From assembly GCA_964019135.1 (NCBI GenBank), contig OZ025248.1, positions 53,871,670-53,935,669 of the forward strand: a stretch of DNA of 64,000 nucleotides. The letters are read 5' to 3'. A model generated the notes under the pieces. It did not search any database and was not told the origin of the DNA. It was given only the letters and a program-made list of their open reading frames with translations. Both the position numbers and the translations under genes were made by a program. Positions 13,101 to 22,100 of the stretch are shown here, one piece after another (the stretch's first letter is position 1; each line of letters starts with the position of its first letter). The DNA comes from Arenicola marina (lineage: Eukaryota > Annelida > Polychaeta > Arenicolidae).

Positions 13101-16100
13101 CACCCAGCCCCCACGTGTCTACATGATGAAGTGAGGGGTACAGGGTTAATATGTGGAGTAAGGAGGGGGTGGTAGGCAACGCCTGAAACACGGCCGAGCG
13201 TCAGTATCCCCCCCCCAATCACCCCTCCACACCCAGCCCCCACGTGTCTACATGATGAAGTGAGGGGTACAGGGTTAATATGTGGAGTAAGGAGGGGGTG
13301 GTAGGCAACGCCTGAAACACGGCCAAGCGTCAGTATCCCCCCCCAATCACCCCTCCACACCCAGCCCCCACGTGTCTACATGGTGAAGTGAGGGGTACAG
13401 GGTTAATATGTGGAGTAAAAAGGGGGTGGTAGGCAACGCCTGGAACACGGCCAAGCGTCAGTATCCCCCCCCCCCAATCACCCCTCCACACCCAGCCCCC
13501 ACGTGTCTACATGGTGAAGTGAGGGGTACAGGGTTAATATGTGGAGTAAGGAGGGGGTGGTAGGCAACGCCTGAAACACGGCCGAGCGTCAGTATCCCCC
13601 CCCCCCCAATCACCCCTCCACACCCAGCCCCCACGTGTTTACATGATGAAGTGAGGGGTACAGGGTTAATATGTGGAGTAAGGAGGGGGTGGTAGGCAAC
13701 GCCTGAAACACGGCCGAGCGTCAGTATCCCCCCCCCCCCAATCACCCCTCCACACCCAGTCCCCACGTGTCTACATGATGAAGTGAGGGGTACAGGGTTA
13801 ATATGTGGAGTAAGGAGGGGGTGGTAGGCAACGCCTGAAACACGGCCGAGCGTCAGTATCCCCCCCCCCCAATCACCCCTCCACACCCAGCCCCCACGTG
13901 TCTACATGATGAAGTGAGGGGTACAGGGTTAATATGTGGAGTAAGGAGGGGGTGGTAGGCAACGCCTGGACCACGGCCGAGCGTCAGTATCCCCCCCCCA
14001 ATCACCCCTCCACACCCAGTCCCCACGTGTCTACATGATGAAGTGAGGGGTACAGGGTTAATATGTGGAGTAAGGAGGGGGTGGTAGGCAACGCCTGAAA
14101 CACGGCCGAGCGTCAGTATCCCCCCCCCCCAATCACCCCTCCACACCCAGCCCCCACGTGTCTACATGATGAAGTGAGGGGTACAGGGTTAATATGTGGA
14201 GTAAGGAGGGGGTGGTAGGCAACGCCTGAAACACGGCCGAGCGTCAGTATCCCCCCCCCCCAATCACCCCTCCACACCCAGCCCCCACGTGTCTACATGA
14301 TGAAGTGAGGGGTACAGGGTTAATATGTGGAGTAAGGAGGGGGTGGTAGGCAACGCTTGAAACACGGCCAAGCGTCAGTATCCCCCCCCCCCAATCACCC
14401 CTCCACACCCAGCCCCCACGTGTCTACATGATGAAGTGAGGGGTACAGGGTTAATATGTGGAGTAAGGAGGGGGTGGTAGGCAACCCCTGGAGCACGGCT
14501 GAGCGTCAGTATCCCCCCCCCCCCTCCACCGCTTGTCTACATGGTGAAGTGAGGGGTACAGGGTTAATAGCTTCAGTGAGGAGTGGGGAGGGGCAACGCT
14601 TGGAGCACGGCCGAGCGTCAGTATCCCCCCCCCCCTCCACCGCTTGTCTACATGGTGAAGTGAGGGGTACAGGGTTAATAGCTTGAGTGAGGAGTGGGGA
14701 GGGGCAACGCTCGGAGCACGGCCGAGCGTCAGTGTAACCTCCCTCCTCCCTCCACACCCCGCCCCCACGTGTCTACATGGTGAAGTGAGGGGTACAGGGT
14801 CAATGTCTTGGGTGAGGAGGGAGGAGGGGGGGGGGTGGCAATGCCTGGAGCACGGCCGAGCGTCAGTATAACCCCCCCCCCCTCCACACCCCCGCCCCTA
14901 CGTGTCTACATGGGGAAGTGAGGGTCAATATATTGGGTGAGGAGGAGAGGGGGGCATGTTCATCGGCGCTTTCCTCGGCCATAGTCTCCAGACCTGAATG
15001 GAGTGCGAACATTCTCTTTATCATATCATTCCTTCCCTGTGGGGAGGGGGGGGGGGTGCACTCACGTCCTCTCACATCAATAGCTTCGTGTAGCTGTCAA
15101 ACAGACATGTGCCGACCAAGTGGAGGCAGAGCTGAGGGTTTCCCATGCGTAATTAGTTTCGCACGCTTTTCTTCTCGTTGTATATAGGTAGTATTTATAT
15201 TTCCTGCCTTGGAGTCATTGTGCACTTAGTGAATCGCTTAGGGGCATTATCGCTTAAAGCATTGTTAAATAATTCACATTTTTCAAGCATGTTGGGGACG
15301 ATTAATGTGGGAAAAGGAAGCGAGTGACAAGTCCTCTGGGCTGCGAGTGGCGCCCTCTACCGACCGATAAGACTCGGATTTATTACACCCCCCATGGCGC
15401 CTTGTTTACACCCATTCACCGAGGTGGTTTTTACCTTCTGCCAGGACTGCTATATGTACTCGCTGGTTGATAACAGATCTCTGTAATAATACCGGTTGAC
15501 ATCTCCCATTTAAATAAATCAACATATGTCGCATAGATATAAATATATGACCCCCTTTATGTGGTACAGATGCAGAAGAGCTCGAGCCTGTTTTTACCTT
15601 GGCTCGCGTATTGCTCATGACCATGATGGATTACAATGGACGGTAGGTAGGCTTTTACCCGGTTAGCCTTGATTCCAGAGCTTACAGTCCCCAATCTGCG
15701 GCATACGTCAAAATCCAGCGAGCGTTAGATGCTGGTCAGGGAACATCATATAGCATGGCCATTCTGATAGTCCTCGCGTGTCTCCAAGCATAACACTATG
15801 AGAGGTGATTGACATGTCACTGATGTCCTCTAGAATGTATCATTTCATTGATGTCCTCAAGGCTGTATCCTTTCATAGATGCCCCCCAGGATGTTTCATT
15901 TCATTGATGTCCTCAAGGATGTTTCATTTCATTGATGTCCTCAAGGCTGTATCATTACATTGATGTCTTCAAGGATGTATCATTTCATTGATGTCCTCAA
16001 GGCTGTATTATTTCATTGATGCCCCAAAGGATGTATCATTTCATTTATGTCCACAAGGATGTATCATTTCATTGATGTCCTCAAGGCTGTATCATTTCAT

Positions 16101-19100
16101 TGATGCCACACAGGATGTATCATTTCATTAATATTCTCCGGGGTGTATCATTTCATTGACGTCCTCAAGGATGCATCATTTCATTGATATTCCCCAGGAT
16201 AAATCTTTACATTGATGTCCTCAAGGATGTATCATTGCATTGATGTCTCCCAGGATATAGCATTTCATTGATGTCCTCAAGGATGTATCATTTCATTGAT
16301 GTCCTCAAGGATGTATCCTTTCATAGATGCCCCCCAGGATGTTTCATTTCAATGATGTCCTCATGGATGTATCATTTCATTGATGTCCTCAAGGCTGTAT
16401 CATTTCATCGATGTCTTCAAGGAGGTATCATTTCATTGATGTCCTCAAGGATGTATCATTTCGTTGATGTCCTCAAGGATGTTTCATTTCATTGATGTCC
16501 TCAAGGATGTATCGTTTCATTGATGTCTTCAAGGATGTATCATTTCATCGATGTCCTCAAGGATGTATCATTTCATTGATGTCTTCAAGGATGTATCATT
16601 TCATTTATGTCCTCAAGGATGTATCATTTCATTGAGGCCCCACAGGATGTATCATTTCATTAATATTCTCCGGGATGTATCATTTCATTGACGTCCTCAA
16701 GGATGCATCATTTCATTGATATTCCCCAGGATGAATCATTACATTGATGTCCTCAAGGATGTATAATTGCATTGATGTCTCCCAGGATATATCATTTCAT
16801 TGATGTCCTCAAGGATGTATCATTTCATTGATGTCCTCAATGATGTATCCTTTCATAGATGCCCCCCAGGATGTTTCATTTCATTGATGTCCTCAAGGCG
16901 GTATCATTTCATTGATGTCTTCAAGGATGTATCATTTCATTGATGTCCTCAAGGATGTATCATTTCATTGATGTCCTCAAGGCTGTATCATTTCATTGAG
17001 GACACACAGGATGTATCATTTCATTAATATTCTCCGGGATGTATCATTTCATTGACGTCCTCAAGGATGCATCATTTCATTGATATTCCCCAGGATGAAT
17101 CATTACATTGATGTCCTCAAGGATGTATCATTGCATTGATGTCTCCCAGGATATATCATTTCATTGATGTCCTCAAGGATGTATCATTTCATTGATGTCC
17201 TCAAGGATGTATCATTTCATTGATGTCCTCAAGGATGTATTCTTTCATAGATGCCCCCCAGGATGTTTCATTTCATTGATGTCCTCAAGGATGTATCATT
17301 TCATTGATGTCCTCAAGGCGGTATCATTTCATTGATGTCTTCAAGGATGTATCATTTCATTGATGTCCTCAAGGATGTATCATTTCATTGATGTCTTCAA
17401 GGATGTATCATTTCATTGATGTCTTCAAGGATGTATCATTTCATTGATGCCCCCCATGATGTATCATTTCATTGATGTCCTCAGGGATGTATCATTTCAT
17501 TGATGTCTTCAAGGATGTATCATTTCATTGACGTCCTCAAGGATGCATCATTTCATTGATATTCCCCAGGATGAATCATTACATTGATGTCCTCAAGGAT
17601 GTATCATTGCATTGATGTCTCCCAGGATATATCATTTCATTGATGTCCTCAAGGATGTATCATTTCATTGATGTCCTCAAAGATGTATCATCTCATTGAT
17701 GTCCTCAAGGCTGTATCATCTCATTGATGTCTTCAAGGATGTATCATTTCATTGATGTCTCCCAGGATATATCATTTCATTGATGTACTCAAGGCTGTAT
17801 CATTTCATTGATGTCTTCAAGGATGTATCATTTCATTGATGCCCCCCAGGATGTATCATTTCCTTGAGGTCCTTAAGGATGTATCATTTCATTGATGTCC
17901 TCAAGGATGCATCATTTCATTGATGCTCCACAGAATGTATCATTTCATTGACGTCCTCAAGGATGTATCATTTCATTGATGCCCTCAAGGATGTATCATT
18001 TCATTGATGTCCTCAAGGCTGTATCATTTCATTGATGCCCCCCAGGATGTATCATTTCATTTATGTCCTCAAGGATGTATCATTTCATTGATGTCCTCAA
18101 GGATGTATCACTTCATTGATGCCCCCCAGGATATATCATTTCATTGATGTCCTCAAGGATGTATCATATCATTGATGTCGTCAAGGATGTGTCATTGCAT
18201 TGATGTCTCCCAGGATATATCATTTCATTGATGCCCTCAAGGCTGTATCATTTCATTAATATTCTCCGGGGTGTATCATTTCATTGATGTCCACAAGGAT
18301 GTATCATTTCATTGATGCCCCCAAGGATATATCATTTCATTGATGTCCTCAAGGATGTATCATATCATTGATGTCCTCAAGGATGTGTCATTGCATTGAT
18401 GTCTCCCAGGATATATCATTTCATTGATGTCCTCAAGGATGTATCATTTCATTGATGTCCTCAAGGATGTATCATTTCATTGATGTCCTCAAGGATGTAT
18501 CATTTCATTGATGTCCTTAAGGATGTATCATTTCATTGATGTCCTCAAGGATTTATCATTTCATTGATGCCCTCAAGGCTGTATCACTTCATTGATGTCC
18601 TCAAGGATGTATCATTTCATTGATGTCCTCAAGGATGTATCATTTCATTGATGTCCTCAAGGATTTATCATTTCATTGATGCCCTCAAGGCGGTATCACT
18701 TCATTGATATTCTCCAAGATGTATCATTATATTGATTTCTCTAATGACATATCTATTTGTCCTATATGATGTCCACAATTTGTCATGGCATGGACACTGC
18801 GCCCGGGCCGTTCGGTTGTTCCGTGCGCTATTAGTACTACGACTGTGGTGCACGGTTGGTTGGTTGTATACTCTGGACGCTTTAACCACTATTGGTCATA
18901 TCGCGTCAATGGGAGAAGGAAGGGAAAATAGAGCCATATACCCGGGAGTAACCCCCTACTCTTTGCGAAGAAGAACATGAGATCTATATCCTGCGGTCAC
19001 AGACATGGCCACAGCGGGGCTCGGACCACCGATCTAGGTGCCGTCGGGCGTTCAGGTGGCGGGAGCACTCAAAGCAAGCGCTCTAACCCACTGAGCTACC

Positions 19101-22100
19101 GGGCCGGTTCCTGTGATGCAAGGTTAAACGCCATAGATTGCGACGCATGTATCTGTACACACCCCGCACCCCCCGCCACCCCCGCCCCTACCCGGCATTG
19201 ACTATCATATCAACGAATACTGCACACAAGATAGGGATCATTTCGCCCCCTGCCGCCCCCTACCCACCGACATTATTCGTGTTGAGACCCGGGCCTCAGG
19301 ACCGGATAATACAAGACCGGTTAAGTGTACGAGTTCCCACAACGTCCTCCCTCTGTGGTAAGCAATCCGCCAATCAGCAAGTGCTTCCGCTATTGCTCCA
19401 CCTGCCGTGCTATCAGCGCACTATCATCAGACAAGCGGCCCACATGTTATTTTATGGGTTTTCTCCTGGGGTTTAGTGCTGCGGTCACCCAACTTGGAGG
19501 TCCTGGGCTCTGGGTGAGTGCAAACTGCTGACGCCAGGCTGTAAACCCGATACCGTTTTATTGACAGAGATACAAGTGTCCTGCGCATAAAAGGCTATCA
19601 ACATCGTCTAAAACTTGATGTCGAGGTGAAACCAACGGTTCATTTCGCTCCTGTGCAAGCAACATGTCCCAGCGCACCATCATAAGCGTGTAGTTTCTGT
19701 TCACCTTTAAGGTTAATTGGCTTCAACGTCACACGACATGACGACCCTGCGCTCCACATTTCTTAATGCATACGATAATTTGTAAACAGGGGAATGGAAT
19801 TTCATTTTTGGCTTATCGGCTCTTCTTCTGTTCGGGGGACACGATGCGATGTTCATGGCGTTAAATGCTTTGACGTCTGATTTTCCGGGAATGAGCGGTA
19901 TGGCGGCCGGTCAACCTAGGTGGGGTGCGTGGGGGGGGGGGCGGGGGGCAAGGGGCATTGCCGTTTCTCGGAAATGGGCTTTTCATTTCACAGTGAATTG
20001 GGAATGAGGAAAATTACTCTTCGTGAATTGGGAATGGGGTATTAGCCGACCGTTGTGATCAAGGATTGTCATTAATCGTTAACTGGGAATTTTAATGTTA
20101 AATAACCGTGCATCGGAAAATCGCCACTTTATATATAATGTAACTCCCCCCTTCCCCCCCTCCCCACGGTCAGTATCCGCTCGCCCCCATTTGGTCTCTA
20201 AAACGAGAACATAAAGCACAAATCCTTACTGCCAAGCCAGTCCAGGCAGCCGGTGCGTGGTTCGAATCCCCCTTGTAAAGATGATTCCATGTCTTTCCTT
20301 CGCAATGTGTAGGGGGAGTCACTCCAGGAGACATGGCTCTCTTCCTTGTCCGTTCCCATTGTCGCGATATGACCTGCAGAGCTCAAGGGATCCTACATAA
20401 ACACCAAACACACACCGAGCGATTGGGCCTGAAAAACAAGCTCCAATAACGTCGTCATTATTCCCTCCCAACAGCTGATCACCTACTTGAAACTGATCGC
20501 CTCGACGAACTGATCAGCTATATAAACTGATCACCTCGATAAACTGATCAGCTCTATAAACTGATCACCTCGATGAACTGATCAGCTATATAAACTGATC
20601 ACGTTGATGAACTGATCGCCTTTATAAACCGATCACGTACATTGAACTGATCACCTTCATAAACCCATAACTTACATTGAACTGATCGCCTTTATAAACC
20701 GATCACTTACATTGAACTGATCGCCTATATAAACCGATCACTTACATTGAACTGATCACCTCGATGAACTGATCGCCTTTATAAACCGATCACTTACATT
20801 GAACTGATCGCCTATATAAACCGATCACTTACATTGAACTGATCGCCTTTATAAACCGATCACTTACATTGAACTGATCGCCTTTATAAACTAATTACCT
20901 CGATGAACTGATCGTCTCTATAAACTGATACCCTCGATGAACTGATCAGCTCTATAAACTGATCACCTCGATGAACTGATCAGCTCTATAAACTGATCAC
21001 CTCGATGAACTGATCGTCTCTATAAACTGATCACCTCGAACAAGTGATCAGCTCTATAAACTGATCACTGTGGCGAACTGATCAGCTCTATAAACTGATC
21101 ACCGTGAGGAACTGATCAGCTCTCTAAACCGATCATCTTGATGAACTGATCGCCTCTATAAACCAATCACCTTCATGAACTGATCAGCTCTTTAAACTGA
21201 TCACCTTGATGAACTGATCGCCGTTATAAACCGATCACTTACATTGAACTGATCGCCTTTATAAACCGATCATCTTCATGAATTGTGCGCCTCGATAAAC
21301 CGATCATGGACTGATCGCCTTTATAACCCGATCACCGTAACTGTTCGTACTGCGATTAACTAATCAGCTCTATAAACTGATCACCTCGGTGAACTGATCG
21401 CCTCTATAAACTGATCACCTCGGTCAACTGATCGCCTCTATAAACTGATCACCTCGGTCAACTGATCGCCTCTATAAACTGATCACCTCGGTGAACTGAT
21501 CGCCTCTATAAAATGATCATCTTAATGAATTGAGCGCCTCGATAAACCGATCGCCTTCATGGACTGATCGCCTTTATAACCCGATCAACGTAACTGTTCG
21601 TACTGCGATTAATTGATCGCATTATAAACAGTTACGGTTACCGGGTATTAGTATTGTGACAAAGAGTATTAGCTGTAAAGACGTTACGTGAGCTTTGCTT
21701 GGTGGGCACCATCCTCACGTTGGGCCCGTGTATCGTCTTCGTGCTCGTCAGGGGCCGCCCAATAGCTCAGCGGGTTGGAGCGCTCGCCTTGAGTGCTCTG
21801 GCCATCTGAGAACCTAACGGCTCGTGGATCGGTGGCTCGAGCTCCGCTGTGGTCATGTCTGTGTGGTCGCAGGATAAAACTCCTGCCTGTCTTTCTTCGC
21901 AAGAAGTAAGGGGTCACCCCGGGGACATGGCTCCGCCCTTCCGTTCATTCTCCCATTGACGCGATATGACCAGAATTGGTTAAAGTGTCCTGAATATACA
22001 ACCAACGCGTGCTTATCATTGCCACTATAGTCTATAGACAACTGATGTTACTACCGAACGGAAATTAAGACCACTTCCCCAAGGCGCTCCCACCTAAAGG

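Noticed and set aside
8401-14768. Series of 60-140 codon frames in the 130-bp array
   Set aside because: The same peptide recurs from each unit and is ended by C-run indels. It is a repeat artefact, although the unit contains a real exon fragment.
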